NCBI RefSeq assembly: GCF_030766935.1
Contig: NZ_JASERL010000014.1
Location: 124,001-188,000, forward strand
Direction of reading: 5' to 3'
DNA from: Streptomyces sp. KL109B
GTDB lineage: Bacteria; Actinomycetota; Actinomycetes; Streptomycetales; Streptomycetaceae
DNA length: 64,000 nucleotides
Position numbers and translations under genes: made by a program. The stretch's first letter is position 1. Each line of letters opens with the position of its first letter. Under the pieces are notes generated by a model that ran no database searches, was not told the DNA's origin, and was given only the letters and a program-made list of their open reading frames with translations. This document shows positions 15,863 to 24,207 of this stretch, in pieces.

Positions 15863-16437
15863 CCGGCGGCCTTCGCGGCGATCTCCTCCAGGCGGGCCCG
15901 GTACCGCTCCCACTCCAGCGGCGGCAGGCTGTCGTTGTCCGCGAGGTAGCCCGCCGCGCCGTCCAGGCCCTCGCGGAGGATGTCGGCCTGGCCCGCGTGC
16001 CGCTGGGTGTCTCCCAGGACGCGTACGAGGAGGTGGTGGAGCGTGGCCTCGTTGCGCTCCTTCGGCCACCACGGCACGGCGCCGACCGTGTCCAGGGAGA
16101 GTTCCCGCACCGACGCGTCGGCGTGCGTCCAGGCCCGCCGGTAGCGCTCGACGATCTCCTCGCGCGATTCGTCGGCGGCCGCGAACATGTCGGCGTTGTT
16201 GTCGTACATGTCCTGGGCGTCGGGCAGCGGCACGTCGTGCGCCCGGCCGAACGTGTCGCAGAGATACCCCACCTCCACCCCCGTCAGATGCTTGACCAGG
16301 CCCAGCAGATTGGTGCCCGTCGGCGTCAGCGGGCGCCGCGCGTCGTACTCGGACAGGCCGTCGAGCTTCCACAGCAGGGCGTCGCGGGCGTCCTGGAGGT
16401 AGCGCAGGAGATCGTTCTTGCGATCGGTGTCGGTCAT
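15859..16437 (-). CDS. DinB/DUF664 family protein
   Basis: A 192-residue four-helix-bundle protein of the DinB superfamily (mycothiol-dependent/DUF664 branch). Conserved pieces: LLGLVKHLTGVEVGYL near residues 43-58, carrying the first metal histidine, and TLHHLLVRVLGDTQRHAGQADI near 131-152, carrying the others. Members bind a divalent metal and several transfer mycothiol or other thiols; no substrate can be assigned. The ATG at 16437 starts 74 bases from the divergent glutaminase gene. The stop overlaps the stop of the convergent dehydratase gene by 3 bases. A second DinB gene is at 27003-27542. Confidence 0.88.
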   Translation of the reverse strand: MTDTDRKNDLLRYLQDARDALLWKLDGLSEYDARRPLTPTGTNLLGLVKHLTGVEVGYLCDTFGRAHDVPLPDAQDMYDNNADMFAAADESREEIVERYRRAWTHADASVRELSLDTVGAVPWWPKERNEATLHHLLVRVLGDTQRHAGQADILREGLDGAAGYLADNDSLPPLEWERYRARLEEIAAKAAG

Positions 16438-16511
16438 GCGGTCACTCTGCTGCCTCGGACGGCCGCGGGCCAGAGGTTTTCGAGAGGCAGCGGCGTACCC
16501 CATACGCTTCG

Positions 16512-18332
16512 ATGGGCGGAATGGGACACGAGCCGGAAGCCGCAGCGCACGACGCACACGACCCGCTGACCGCACTCCTCGACCGGGTGCGGCTGCGGCT
16601 GCGCGATCTCAACGACGGCGAGCCCGCCTCGTACATCCCGGAACTCGGCCGCGTCGACCCGCGCCTGTTCGGACTCAGCCTCTGCACCCTCGACGGGCAG
16701 GTCTACGGGAGCGGGGACACGGCCGTGCCGTTCACCGCGCAGTCCGTGTCGAAGCCGTTCGTGTTCGCGCTCGCGCTCGCCGACCACGGCCTGGAGAACG
16801 TGCTCGCGCGGGTCGGCGCCGAGCCGAGCGGCGAGGCGTTCAACTCGATCCGCCTCGAACCCGGCACCGGACGCCCGCCCAACCCGATGGTCAACGCCGG
16901 TGCCATCGTGACCAGTTCACTCGTCGCGGGGGACACCCCGAAGGCCCGCTTCGACCGCATCCTGGAGGGGCTGAGCGCCTTCGCGGGGCGGCCCCTCGCC
17001 GTCGACGAGGCCGTGTACGCCTCCGAGTGCGCCACCGGCGACCGCAACCGCGCCCTCGCCTACCTCATGCACAACGCCGGTTCGCTGACCGGCGACGTAG
17101 AGGCGGAGCTCGCCGTCTACTTCCGGCAGTGCTCCGTCCTCGTCACCTGCGACGACCTCGCCGTCATGCACGCGACGCTCGCGGGCGGCGGCATCAACCC
17201 CGTCACCGGCGAACGCGTCGTCGCCACCCGGCACGCCCAGCACGTCCTCGCCGTCATGGCCACGTGCGGCATGTACGACGCGTCGGGCCAGTGGATGCTG
17301 CGGGTCGGCATGCCCGCGAAGAGCGGGGTGTCCGGGGCGATCGGGGTGGCGCTGCCGAGCCAGTTCGGTATTGGTGTGTTCAGCCCGCCGCTGGAGGAGA
17401 AGGGCAACAGTGTGCGCGGCATCGCCGCCTGCCATCTGATCTCCGACCAGTTCGGGCTGCACCTGATGCGCGCCACCGCCCCCGAACGACGCCCGCTGCC
17501 GCCCCGCTCCCTGCACTCCACCCCGCTGCGCTCCCTGCGGCACCGCACCCGCGCCCAGCGGGCCGCCCTCGACACCCACCCGGAGCGGATCCGCGTCCAC
17601 GTCCTCCAGGGCGACCTCGACTTCGCCACCGCCGAACAGACCCTGCGCGCCGCCCTCGAACTCCCCGACCCCGTCCGGTGGTTCGTGCTCGACCTCACCC
17701 GCGTCGGCCGCATCGAACCGGTCGCCGCCGACCTGCTGCGCGGCCTCGCAGAGGAACTGCGCGCCCGCGACCTGCGCATGGTGCTCGCCGACCCGGACGA
17801 ACGGCAGGCCATGACCCGCACCACCGACGAGTTCCCCGACCTCGGCCGGGCCCTGGAAGCCTGCGAGGACGAACTCCTCACCGGGCTCGGCCTCGACCCC
17901 GACCTGCCCGTGCCGCTCGCCGACTGCGACCTGTTCGGCGCCGCCGACGCCGGGCTGCGCGCCGCCCTCTCCGAGGCCTTCGACGCGCTCGACCTCCCGG
18001 CGGGCGCGTCGGTCGAGCCCCCGCGCGCCCGGCCCCTCGACCGGATCGTCCTCTGGTACGTCGAGTCGGGGCGGCTCGCCGTGTGCGCCGACGCCGCCGA
18101 CTCCGTGACGACGCGCCGCACCTGGTCGGCCGGCCCCGGCGCCGCGCTCACCCCCGCCGACTTCCCGCCCCGCCGCACCCGCAACGTCGTCGCCGAACGC
18201 GACACCCGCTGCCGCACCCTCACCGCCGCCGGGCTGCGGCGGTTGCGCGACCGGGTGCCCGAAGCGGTCGCGTTTCTGGAACGGGCGCCGCTGGAGGGCG
18301 CGGAGACGGTGGATCGCGGCGACGTCGTCTGA
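16512..18332 (+). CDS. glsA: glutaminase fused to STAS and cyclic-nucleotide-binding-like domains
   Basis: A 606-residue multidomain protein. Residues ~20-315 are a serine-dependent beta-lactamase-fold glutaminase: catalytic S78-x-x-K81 in QSVSKPF, then NPMVNAGAI, and the late KSGVSGAIGV motif. Residues ~350-460 look like a STAS domain (VHVLQGDLDFATAEQ...VLDLTRVGRIEP). Residues ~510-600 resemble a cyclic-nucleotide-binding barrel (VLWYVESGRLAVCADAAD...), but the usual phosphate-binding cassette is not obvious. The enzyme converts glutamine to glutamate and ammonia; the extra domains suggest allosteric or localisation control. The first possible ATG is 16512, a second is at 16521. Confidence 0.88.
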   Translation: MGGMGHEPEAAAHDAHDPLTALLDRVRLRLRDLNDGEPASYIPELGRVDPRLFGLSLCTLDGQVYGSGDTAVPFTAQSVSKPFVFALALADHGLENVLARVGAEPSGEAFNSIRLEPGTGRPPNPMVNAGAIVTSSLVAGDTPKARFDRILEGLSAFAGRPLAVDEAVYASECATGDRNRALAYLMHNAGSLTGDVEAELAVYFRQCSVLVTCDDLAVMHATLAGGGINPVTGERVVATRHAQHVLAVMATCGMYDASGQWMLRVGMPAKSGVSGAIGVALPSQFGIGVFSPPLEEKGNSVRGIAACHLISDQFGLHLMRATAPERRPLPPRSLHSTPLRSLRHRTRAQRAALDTHPERIRVHVLQGDLDFATAEQTLRAALELPDPVRWFVLDLTRVGRIEPVAADLLRGLAEELRARDLRMVLADPDERQAMTRTTDEFPDLGRALEACEDELLTGLGLDPDLPVPLADCDLFGAADAGLRAALSEAFDALDLPAGASVEPPRARPLDRIVLWYVESGRLAVCADAADSVTTRRTWSAGPGAALTPADFPPRRTRNVVAERDTRCRTLTAAGLRRLRDRVPEAVAFLERAPLEGAETVDRGDVV

Positions 18333-18338
18333 CCCATA

Positions 18339-19583
18339 ATGGGCCGCATGACCGACGCCGAGACCGGCCCCAACTCGCCCATCCCGCACCGCACTTCAGG
18401 TTCCGCGTCGGTCGTCGTCGTCGGTGCGGGGCCCGCCGGACTCACCGTCGGGAACATCCTGCGGGCCGCCGGTGTCGACTGCGTGGTCCTGGAGTGCGAG
18501 ACCCGTACGTTCGTCGAGAGCCGGCCGCGGGCCGGTGTCATCGAGGAGTGGGCGGTGCACGCCCTCGACCGGCGCGGCCTCGCCACGAACCTCCTGGACC
18601 GCGCCGAGCGGCACACGGCGTGCGAGTTCCGCTTCGCGGGCGAACGACACCACTTCCGCTACGCCGAGCTGACCGGGCAGCACCACTTCGTCTACCCCCA
18701 GCCACTGCTCGTGACCGACCTCGTGCGCGAGTACGCCGACGTACGCGGCGGAGACATCCGCTTCGGAGTACGCGACGTACGCCTCCACGACCTGGAAGGC
18801 GACCGGCCCTCGGTCTCGTACACCTGCGGCGAGACCGGTCAACGGCGCGTGCTGCACTGCGAGTTCGTCGCCGGGTGCGACGGGGCGCGCGGAGTGACAC
18901 GCGAGGCGGTTCCCGCCGGTCGGGTGCGCGTCGCGCGGCACGACTACGGCATCGGCTGGCTGGCCCTGCTCGCCCAGGCCCCGCCGTCGGCGGACAGCGT
19001 CCTGTTCGGCATGCACGAGGAGGGCTTCGCCGGGCAGATGCCGCGCAGCCCCGACGTCACCCGCTACTACCTCCAGTGCCCGCCAGGCGACGACCCGGAC
19101 ACCTGGTCGCACGAGCGCGTGTGGGACGCCCTGCGCCGTCGCCTCGCCGCGCAGGGCGCCAAGCCGCTGACCGAGGGCGAGTTGATCGAGAAACGGGTCC
19201 TCGACATGCACGACTACGTCACCGAACCCATGACGTACGGCCGCCTCCACCTGGCGGGCGACGCCGCCCACCTAATCGCCCCCATCGCGGCCAAGGGCCT
19301 CAACCTCGCCCTGCACGACGCGTTCCTGCTCGCGGACGCGATCGTGGCGCGCCAACTGGCGGGCGACGAGCGGGGGTTGGAGGGGTACGGGGAGGTCTGT
19401 CTGCGGCGCGTATGGGACTACCAGGAGTTCTCGCAGTGGTTGTCGGAGGTGTACCACGGGGCGTCGTACGGTGACCCGTTCCGCACCGGCACCGCACTGG
19501 CGAGGCTGCGTCGCCTGTTCACGTCGCGGGCGGCGGCCATGGCGTTCGCGGAGCAGTATCTGGGGTCGGCGGACAGGTACTGA
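18339..19583 (+). CDS. pobA: 4-hydroxybenzoate 3-monooxygenase
   Basis: A 414-residue class A flavoprotein monooxygenase. The N-terminal Rossmann motif is VVVVGAGPAGL (about 25-35), then RPRAGVIEEWAV (the PobA 'R-x-RAGV-E' segment), CDGARGVTRE (the DG motif) and GDAAHLIAPIAAKGLNLALHD (the FAD ribityl-binding GD motif). It hydroxylates 4-hydroxybenzoate to protocatechuate with NAD(P)H and oxygen. It starts 6 bases after glsA; ATG at 18339 or 18348 are both possible, and CATAAT at 18334-18339 could be a -10 box for a leaderless start at 18348. With the dehydratase at 14072 it gives a second route to protocatechuate; ring-cleavage genes are not in this window. Confidence 0.88.
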   Translation: MGRMTDAETGPNSPIPHRTSGSASVVVVGAGPAGLTVGNILRAAGVDCVVLECETRTFVESRPRAGVIEEWAVHALDRRGLATNLLDRAERHTACEFRFAGERHHFRYAELTGQHHFVYPQPLLVTDLVREYADVRGGDIRFGVRDVRLHDLEGDRPSVSYTCGETGQRRVLHCEFVAGCDGARGVTREAVPAGRVRVARHDYGIGWLALLAQAPPSADSVLFGMHEEGFAGQMPRSPDVTRYYLQCPPGDDPDTWSHERVWDALRRRLAAQGAKPLTEGELIEKRVLDMHDYVTEPMTYGRLHLAGDAAHLIAPIAAKGLNLALHDAFLLADAIVARQLAGDERGLEGYGEVCLRRVWDYQEFSQWLSEVYHGASYGDPFRTGTALARLRRLFTSRAAAMAFAEQYLGSADRY

Positions 19584-19668
19584 GGTCATCAGGTACTTCG
19601 TACGTAGATCGAATATGGCAGAATCGCGCCGTGCCGGATCGGGAAGTCGAGTGGGAGGCGAGCGGCGC

Positions 19669-21195
19669 ATGAGCGACTTCGACGCGATCGACTCACTGCT
19701 GGCCTCCGTCACCCCCGAGGCCGAACTCCCCGCACCCGACGTACGGCGCGAGCTGCGCGAGTCGGCCCGCCTGACCAAGGCGCAGGTGGCGCGGGCGCTC
19801 GGGGTGAACCCTTCGACGCTCTCCGCGTGGGAGGCGGGGCGCGACCCGGCGGGCGAGATCCGGAGCAAGTACGCGTACTTCCTCGACGGTCTTGCGGCGA
19901 AGCTCGCCGAGCCCGAGCACGAGCCCGCGGCGGAGGCGCAGGCGGAGGCGGAGCCCGAACCGGAGACCGCGCCGGCCGCCGTCCGGCAGGATGAGGGCGA
20001 CGACGTCGAAGCGCTCGCCGAGGCCGAGCCGTGCGTACTGTGCGGGCAGCCCGCACAGCAGCGCGTCGCCGGTTTCGCCCAGCACCTCGACCCGGCGGAC
20101 TGCGGCACGACACCAGCCGCGGCAGAACCGGAACAGAAACAGGAACAGGAAGCGGAGCCGGAGTCCACACCGGAACCGGCGCCCGCCACCCGCCCCCGCC
20201 CGCAGCGCCGCACCACCCCCACCCGCCGCGCCTTCCAGCCGGCGAACGAGCCCACCGACTTCATCGGGCGGACGGTCGGCGCGGCACTCGCCGAACACGC
20301 GGGGGACGTCGAGGCGGCGACCGCGGCGCTGATCAAGCGCGCGATCCCGGACGCGATGGCGCTCCTCGACGAGACCCGCAAGGGCGCCAGGTACGACGTC
20401 GTCGCGTACCCGTGGATGCCGGACGTCCTGAAGAAGCGGACCTCTCGCGGCGCCGACGAGATCTGGGAGGCCCGTCCCAAGTGGACGCGGGCCGAACTGC
20501 CGCCCGGCGAGCACGAGGTGACCGCGCTCGACATCAACGGCGCCTACCTGTCCGCGCTCAAGACCCACCTGCCGATCGGGCAGTTGGAGCACTCGACCGG
20601 GTTCGGCCACGACCGGCGCCGCTCCGGCGTCCACCTGATCACGCCGCCGCACTGGGACCACGAGGCGGACCTGCCGAACCCGATCGGGCAGCGCGACGAG
20701 CCCGGACCGCTGTGGGTGACCGAGCCGACCCTGCGCCTGTTGCAGCGCCTGTCCGGTCCCAAGTACGGGCTGTGCGAGCCGCCCGAGATCCACGAGTCGT
20801 ACACCTCGGGCGCGACCGAGAACCTGCTGGAGAAGTTCCGCACCGCTCTCAAGGACGCGCGGGACACGGCGATCGCCGCCGACGACGAGGTGACCCTGGA
20901 GTACGTGAAGGCCATGTACTCCAAGTTCGTGTCCACCATGGGGGAGTCGAACTACAACCGGGACCTGTACCGCCCCGACTGGATGCACCTCATCCGCTCC
21001 CAGGCCTTCTCCAACCTCTGGATGAAGGCGCTGAAGAGCCACGAGGAAGGACTCACCGTCGTACGGGCGATGGGTACGGACGAACTCCACGTCATCGGCG
21101 ACTGGCGGCGGGTCTTCCCCGAGGGGCGCGGCGTCACCGAGGTCAAGGTCAAGGACGTCTACACGGCGGGCGCCGCGCCCGAGGGCGAGGAGTAG
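19669..21195 (+). CDS. HTH protein resembling telomere-associated Tap (polymerase/primase-like)
   Basis: A 508-residue protein. Residues ~5-80 are an XRE-type helix-turn-helix (ELRESARLTKAQVARALGVN, then STLSAWEAGR). Residues ~80-190 are a disordered Glu/Pro/Ala linker with a CxxC pair (PCVLCGQPAQQR). Residues ~200-505 contain TALDINGAYLSALKTHLPIG, then VKAMYSKFVSTMGES and RAMGTDELHVIGDW. These resemble DNA-polymerase-B-like motifs A (DxNxxY), B (K...Y.K) and C (xTD). This layout is what I recall of Streptomyces Tap proteins, which act with the terminal protein at linear-replicon ends. It is shorter than classical Tap (about 740 residues) and no tpg partner is nearby. ATG 19669 follows GGGAGG. 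It could instead be a plasmid-derived paralogue. Confidence 0.6.
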   Translation: MSDFDAIDSLLASVTPEAELPAPDVRRELRESARLTKAQVARALGVNPSTLSAWEAGRDPAGEIRSKYAYFLDGLAAKLAEPEHEPAAEAQAEAEPEPETAPAAVRQDEGDDVEALAEAEPCVLCGQPAQQRVAGFAQHLDPADCGTTPAAAEPEQKQEQEAEPESTPEPAPATRPRPQRRTTPTRRAFQPANEPTDFIGRTVGAALAEHAGDVEAATAALIKRAIPDAMALLDETRKGARYDVVAYPWMPDVLKKRTSRGADEIWEARPKWTRAELPPGEHEVTALDINGAYLSALKTHLPIGQLEHSTGFGHDRRRSGVHLITPPHWDHEADLPNPIGQRDEPGPLWVTEPTLRLLQRLSGPKYGLCEPPEIHESYTSGATENLLEKFRTALKDARDTAIAADDEVTLEYVKAMYSKFVSTMGESNYNRDLYRPDWMHLIRSQAFSNLWMKALKSHEEGLTVVRAMGTDELHVIGDWRRVFPEGRGVTEVKVKDVYTAGAAPEGEE

Positions 21196-21199
21196 CCGC

Positions 21200-21937
21200 T
21201 CAGGCGGCGTCGCGCAGGGCGCCGTCGAGCAGGGGCAGCAGCCGGTCCCAGTGGCGCTTCAGCGCGTCCGCGTCGAAGGCGGAGGTGTCGGCCATCGTGA
21301 AGCCGTGCACGCTGCCCGGGTACAGCTCGATGGCGTGCTCGACGCCGGCGGCCTCGAAGGACTTGTTCAACTCGGCGACCGCCTCGGGCGTGAGGTCGCC
21401 CTCGGCGAGGCCGAGGTGGACGCGGGCGGCGACCTTGTCGGCGGAGAGATGCGCGCTGTCGGGGGCGTCCGTGACGAGCATGCCCGGGTGGAATCCGGCG
21501 ACGGCGGCGACCCGGTCGGGGCGGGCCGACGCGGTGCGCAGCGCGAGCGCTGCGCCCATGCAGTAGCCGGTCACACCGATCCCGCCGTCGGCGACCTCGG
21601 CCTGTGCGGTGAGGAAGTCGACGTAGGCATCGGCGTCGCTCAGGGCGCGCTCGGCGGTGTGCTCCTCGAGCAGCGGCATCAGCTTGCCGAAGATCTCGGG
21701 CCTGTTCTCCTCGCTGATGTGCTCGGGAAGCTCCACGACGGGCGTGGCGCCGCGCCGGTAGTAGACATTCGGCGCGAGGACGTAATAGCCGTGTCCGGCC
21801 AGTTCGCGGGCGAGCTCCTCGATCACGGGACGCACTCCGAAGGCGTCCATGTAGAGCAGCACGCCCGGGTGCCGGGCACCGTCGTCGGGGTGGGCGACGA
21901 AGGCGTCGGCCTGTCCGTCGGAGGTGGGGATGTGCAC
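21200..21937 (-). CDS. dienelactone hydrolase family protein
   Basis: A 245-residue alpha/beta hydrolase of the dienelactone hydrolase family. The nucleophile is Cys at about 126 in GVTGYCMGAALA, with Asp in the EGDLTPE region and His in YPGSVHGF. The N-terminal strand pair (IPTSDGQADAFVAHP, GVLLYMDAFG) is typical. The start is GTG at 21937; the same frame is open for another 17 codons (Ser/Asn/Thr/Gly repeats) back to a TGA but offers no standard start codon there. The enzyme hydrolyses lactones or small esters; the chlorocatechol pathway itself is not indicated here. Direct repeats upstream at 22006-22035 may be its operator. Confidence 0.85.
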   Translation of the reverse strand: MHIPTSDGQADAFVAHPDDGARHPGVLLYMDAFGVRPVIEELARELAGHGYYVLAPNVYYRRGATPVVELPEHISEENRPEIFGKLMPLLEEHTAERALSDADAYVDFLTAQAEVADGGIGVTGYCMGAALALRTASARPDRVAAVAGFHPGMLVTDAPDSAHLSADKVAARVHLGLAEGDLTPEAVAELNKSFEAAGVEHAIELYPGSVHGFTMADTSAFDADALKRHWDRLLPLLDGALRDAA

Positions 21938-22005
21938 GGTCCTGCTGGCTGTCGTGCTGCCTGTATTGCTGCCTGTGTTGCTGGCGATGGGGGATCACCT
22001 TCCTG

Positions 22006-22035
22006 GGACAACCGGTCTTTCCTTGGACGACCGGT
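22006..22035 (-). promoter_or_regulatory. direct-repeat operator candidate before the dienelactone hydrolase
   Basis: Two 11-base repeats, GGACAACCGGT (22006-22016) and GGACGACCGGT (22025-22035), identical at 10 of 11 positions and 19 bases apart (about two helical turns). They lie in the spacer feeding the minus-strand hydrolase. ACCGGT is itself palindromic. The regulator is not identified. Confidence 0.4.
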
Positions 22036-22087
22036 ACCAGTGCACAGTACAGACATCGGCTGTGGGTGATTCCCGCGCGGGGCCGTC

Positions 22088-22600
22088 TCAGGGGCTGTGC
22101 CGCTTGCTCGCCCAGAAGACGGCGCGGGCCGCTCTTATCCGCTCGGCCTGGCGGCAGGGGTCAAGCGCCGACTTCAGTGCGGTGCGCAGGAGTTGGGCGT
22201 CGGCGAGCCTGCCGGAGCCGTCCGGAGGGGTGCGCCACAGGAACGAGTGGTGGCGGACGCCCGTGATGGCGTCGGCGTCCGGCGAGGGCATCGACAGCTC
22301 CTCGCCCGCCGTGAGCATCCGCACGTCCTCCGCCTCCGGCCAGTCCGCGCCGTCCGTCGCGTCGAGGCCGGTGAGGATGTAGAAGACCGGGCGCGGCTTG
22401 GCGTGCTCCTCGAGCACCGGCACGGCGTCCGCCTCCTTGCCCAGCTCCCACAACACCGTCAGACCGAGGGGCTGTTGTACGCACAAGGCGTCCCAGGCGC
22501 GGCCCGCCGGAAGCCTCGCCAGAAACGGCGAACGCTCCCAAGCGGCATATGCCGAACTCGGCTTACGGTGACAGGAGGCCAACCACTGCGCTCCGTCCAT
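22088..22600 (-). CDS. hypothetical protein, possibly of the Streptomyces prim-pol-like family
   Basis: A 170-residue soluble protein starting MDGAQWLAS at ATG 22600. It contains RAWDALCVQQPLG (about 40-52), PVFYILTGLDA and SMPSPDADAITGVRHHSFLW. The order (short N-terminal WLAS segment, an AWDALCVQ-like strand, a hydrophobic VFYIL strand, then P-x-P and a final helical part) resembles short Streptomyces proteins often labelled bifunctional primase/polymerase-like, but I see no metal-binding Asp pair, so activity is doubtful. It precedes the dienelactone hydrolase on the same strand after a 150-base gap. Confidence 0.6.
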   Translation of the reverse strand: MDGAQWLASCHRKPSSAYAAWERSPFLARLPAGRAWDALCVQQPLGLTVLWELGKEADAVPVLEEHAKPRPVFYILTGLDATDGADWPEAEDVRMLTAGEELSMPSPDADAITGVRHHSFLWRTPPDGSGRLADAQLLRTALKSALDPCRQAERIRAARAVFWASKRHSP

Positions 22601-22781
22601 TGGCCGACCATACGTCAACTCGCCTGTCTGGTCAGGGGATTCGCCGATCTCGGGTGACTGGCCGGTAGGGGGTGGCCGGTAACGGCCGCGACCGGCCCGG
22701 ACTTTCCGTTTGGCACATGCCAGGCGGTGCGTTCCCGGGGCGCGCCGCGCACGGCACTCCGCACATGCGGCACCTGTTGCG

Positions 22782-22795
22782 TAGATAATTCCGGT
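22782..22795 (+). promoter_or_regulatory. extended -10 region for a leaderless ltrA-like mRNA
   Basis: TAGATAAT at 22782-22789 ends 6 bases before the ATG at 22796, with no Shine-Dalgarno site between. This spacing places the transcription start on or next to the start codon. No clear -35 box is seen. Confidence 0.45.
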
Positions 22796-24091
22796 ATGCC
22801 GGATTCTCTCGACGTGGTGGACGAGCCCGCCGCCGAACGCCATGCCTCGTGGCTGGAACTGTTCTTCGACCTGATCGTCGTCGCGGGCGTGGGACAGCTC
22901 GCCCACCTGCTGCACACCGGTCCGACCTGGGCCGCGCTCGGCGAGTACGGGCTGCTGTTCCTGGCGTTCTGGTCCGTCTGGGTCATGTTCACGATGTACG
23001 GCAATGTGGCCCAGGACCGGGCCCGCACGCTCGTCGTCATCGTCGCCATGTTCGGGATGGCGGTGATGGCGGCGGCCGTGCCCGGGGTGCGGGAGTCGGA
23101 CGAGAAGGCGTTCGCGTTCGCCCTCGCCTACGTGGTCGTGCGCACGATCGCGTCCCGCGCCGCGAACCGGCCCGGGCAGGTGGTCGTCGACCTGCCGATC
23201 CTCCAGCTCAGCGGCGGGCTCGTGCCGTGGATCGTGTCGCTGTGGGTGCACGGGGACGGCCGCCTGTGGCTGTGGGCGCTGGGCCTCGCCATCGACGTGT
23301 TCGTCATGGTGCGGGTCTCGCGCGCCGGGATGCAGGAGGCGGTAGACGAGCACTGGGACCAGGCCAGGGAGCGCGTACAGCGAAGGCTCGAACAGGAGGA
23401 ACGCCGCGCCGACGCCGGGCGCCCCGCCCGGGACATCGGCGAGCGGGGCCGCCGGGCCCTGCAGAAGCCCGAGCTGGTGACCGCGGACCTCGCGCACCTC
23501 TCCGAACGCCTCGGCCTGTTCGTGCTGATCGTCCTCGGCGAGGGCCTCGTCCAGTCCGTCGACGCCGCCGGAGAGGCCGAGTGGAACGGCTCGGTGCGGA
23601 TCGTCGCCGTCGGCGCCTTCGCCATCCTCGTCCTCGTGTGGGCGCTCGCGCTGCTGGGCGGCGCGCACGGGCTTCCGCTGCTCGCCCCTGAGGCGCTCCC
23701 CGTGCACCTGGTGCTGCCGCTGCACTGCCTGTTCGCCGGAGCCGTGGCGGCGCTCGCGGCCGTGCTCGGCAGGGCGGTGGCCGACGCGGACAGCGCCCTG
23801 CCGGGGCCCGCGCGGATGCTCCTCGGCGCCGTCGTGGCACTGATCCTGGTCACCGCCGCGGTGTGCGCGAGGGCCGCGGGCCGAGGTTGGGGGTGGACGG
23901 CGGGCGCCGTGCTGCCGGCCCTCGTGGTGGCGGGCCTGCTGATCGTGGGCCAAGGGCCGACCGTGTCGGAAGGACTGGGCACCGGGCAGGCGGTCGTCCT
24001 CGCGGCGTTCGCCGTCGGCTGGCCAGTGGCATGGCGCGCCCGGCGGGACGCACAAGCGTCCCCCATGCGCACAAGCACACAAGACCACTAA
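22796..24091 (+). CDS. low temperature requirement protein A (LtrA) family membrane protein
   Basis: A 431-residue protein with about 10-12 membrane helices. Family signatures are WLELFFDLIVVAGVGQLAH (about 18-36) and HLSERLGLFVLIVLGEGLV near the middle (about 239-257), separated by a charged, Arg/Glu-rich cytoplasmic loop (about 180-225). The ATG at 22796 is supported by the -10 box immediately upstream. LtrA proteins were first linked to growth of Listeria at low temperature; their molecular function is not established. Monocistronic; the hairpin-rich gap 24092-24471 follows. Confidence 0.88.
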   Translation: MPDSLDVVDEPAAERHASWLELFFDLIVVAGVGQLAHLLHTGPTWAALGEYGLLFLAFWSVWVMFTMYGNVAQDRARTLVVIVAMFGMAVMAAAVPGVRESDEKAFAFALAYVVVRTIASRAANRPGQVVVDLPILQLSGGLVPWIVSLWVHGDGRLWLWALGLAIDVFVMVRVSRAGMQEAVDEHWDQARERVQRRLEQEERRADAGRPARDIGERGRRALQKPELVTADLAHLSERLGLFVLIVLGEGLVQSVDAAGEAEWNGSVRIVAVGAFAILVLVWALALLGGAHGLPLLAPEALPVHLVLPLHCLFAGAVAALAAVLGRAVADADSALPGPARMLLGAVVALILVTAAVCARAAGRGWGWTAGAVLPALVVAGLLIVGQGPTVSEGLGTGQAVVLAAFAVGWPVAWRARRDAQASPMRTSTQDH

Positions 24092-24173
24092 GGAGAAACA
24101 CTCAGGCCGCGACAGAAATATGCACGTGCCCATGGCTCATGCGAATTCGGCCGACCTAGGCGCAAAGCAGGTC

Positions 24174-24203
24174 TTGAGACGCCTCTGGCATGTGCCATAC
24201 GTT
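24174..24203 (+). promoter_or_regulatory. candidate promoter of the structured element
   Basis: TTGAGA at 24174-24179 is followed, after 16 or 18 bases, by CATACG or TACGTT (24196-24203). Transcription would begin near 24208 on the plus strand. There is no protein gene downstream on this strand, which is why a non-coding RNA is suggested. Confidence 0.4.
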
Positions 24204-24207
24204 TGGA

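Noticed and set aside
19669..21195. Ordinary XRE repressor
   Set aside because: The HTH covers only the first ~80 of 508 residues; the conserved polymerase-like C-terminal half is not found in simple repressors.
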